Part shown: one piece after another, positions 32,251-32,603 of the stretch
Position numbering within the stretch: the stretch's first letter is position 1
Layout: each line of letters starts with the position of its first letter
NCBI GenBank assembly: GCA_947626715.1
Contig: CANQTG010000020.1
Location: forward strand, 1 to 32,603
Length of the DNA stretch: 32,603 nt
Source of the DNA: an uncultured Lachnospiraceae bacterium
GTDB lineage: Bacteria; Bacillota; Clostridia; Lachnospirales; Lachnospiraceae
Direction: 5' to 3'
Position numbers and translations under genes: made by a program
Notes under the pieces: generated by a model
Seen by the model: only the letters and a program-made list of their open reading frames with translations
What the model was told of the DNA's origin: nothing
Database searches by the model: none

Positions 32251-32603
32251 CTACACTTTCTCTTGGATTTCCTTACCGAGAATACCGGTAGGCTTGATCA
32301 GCAGCACCACGATCAGCACGGCAAACACGATCGCGTCCGCCATCTGCGAAGAAATATAGGCGCGCCCCAAGATCTCGATGACCCCGAGCAGGATCCCGCC
32401 GATCATCGCGCCCGGGATCGACCCGATCCCGCCGAACACCGCCGCAACGAACGCTTTGATACCGGGCATAGCGCCCGTATAGGGAGTCAAGGAAGGATAC
32501 GTAGAGCATAAGAGCACGCCCGCGACTGCGGCGAGCGCGGAACCGATCGCAAAGGTAAGCGCGATCGTCCCGTTCACATTGATCCCCATGAGCTGGGCCG
32601 CCC
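32251..32603 (-). CDS. livH: Branched-chain amino acid ABC transporter permease LivH (C-terminal part)
   Basis: The window cuts this gene; only about the last 117 residues are present. The frame runs to the window edge (AAQLMGINVNGTIALTFAIG), so the ATG inside it is not the true start. The segments AVFGGIGSIPGAMIGGILLG and the C-terminal LIVVLLIKPTGILG are typical of LivH. It belongs to the same operon as livM, livG and livF. Confidence 0.92.
   Translation of the reverse strand, partial: AAQLMGINVNGTIALTFAIGSALAAVAGVLLCSTYPSLTPYTGAMPGIKAFVAAVFGGIGSIPGAMIGGILLGVIEILGRAYISSQMADAIVFAVLIVVLLIKPTGILGKEIQEKV

Noticed and set aside
1-32603. Transposons, CRISPR arrays, tRNA or rRNA genes
   Set aside because: No transposase-like product, regular spacer-repeat series, tRNA cloverleaf or rRNA-like stretch was seen; the window is almost fully covered by protein genes.

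Overview
The window looks like a chromosomal piece of a Clostridia-class Bacillota, most likely Lachnospiraceae-like. The grounds are strong GGAGG-type ribosome binding sites, GTG/TTG starts, a CorC-like protein fused to a ProX-type deacylase domain, and mid-range GC. That placement is inference; no marker gene is present. No tRNA, rRNA, CRISPR array or transposase was seen.

Layout. (1) 1-2067, plus strand: a CNNM/CorC membrane protein fused to an aminoacyl-tRNA deacylase-like domain, behind a good sigma-70-type promoter. (2) 28907 down to 2106, minus strand: one long, tightly packed glycan/surface-modification locus of about 26 kb. Many of its junctions are ATGA-type overlaps or gaps under 40 nt. 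(3) 32603 down to 29008, minus strand: the end of a branched-chain amino acid ABC transporter operon (livH partial, livM, livG, livF) followed by a cytidylate-kinase-like gene.

In order of transcription the glycan locus encodes: a 38-residue membrane peptide; a CDP-glycerol-transferase-like protein with a seven-repeat propeller; a radical SAM protein; GmhA, an HddC-GmhB fusion and HddA (together a full GDP-D-glycero-alpha-D-manno-heptose route); a GT2; a second radical SAM/SPASM protein; an SGNH-like protein; a formyltransferase (F), an amino-acid adenylation enzyme (A) and a carrier protein (T); two paralogous Rossmann/ParB-like/methyltransferase-like proteins; a nucleotidyltransferase-like protein; a GT11 fucosyltransferase-like protein; a DegT aminotransferase; a truncated remnant; a GT2; a membrane-anchored Rossmann protein; a GT32; a polysaccharide pyruvyl transferase; a third radical SAM protein; a NodB-like deacetylase candidate; and a last GT2.

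Two things stand out. First, F, A and T are three consecutive genes in the same order as the formylating initiation module of linear gramicidin synthetase, with no condensation domain. This suggests that a formyl-aminoacyl group is made on a carrier protein and put on a sugar or glycan. Second, a Rossmann-type module with a YGAG-like glycine motif recurs in eight intact proteins and one remnant of this locus, fused to unrelated catalytic domains, once stand-alone behind a membrane helix. It may be a shared docking or ligand-sensing unit. Base composition is mosaic: sampled lines give 38/60 G+C at 5041-5100, 21/60 at 13501-13560, 23/60 at 15001-15060 and 31/60 at 22801-22860. The AT-rich core therefore coincides with the F-A-T genes. 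No flippase, polymerase or initiating phosphosugar transferase is in the window, so the acceptor (capsule, S-layer, flagellin or other) cannot be told.
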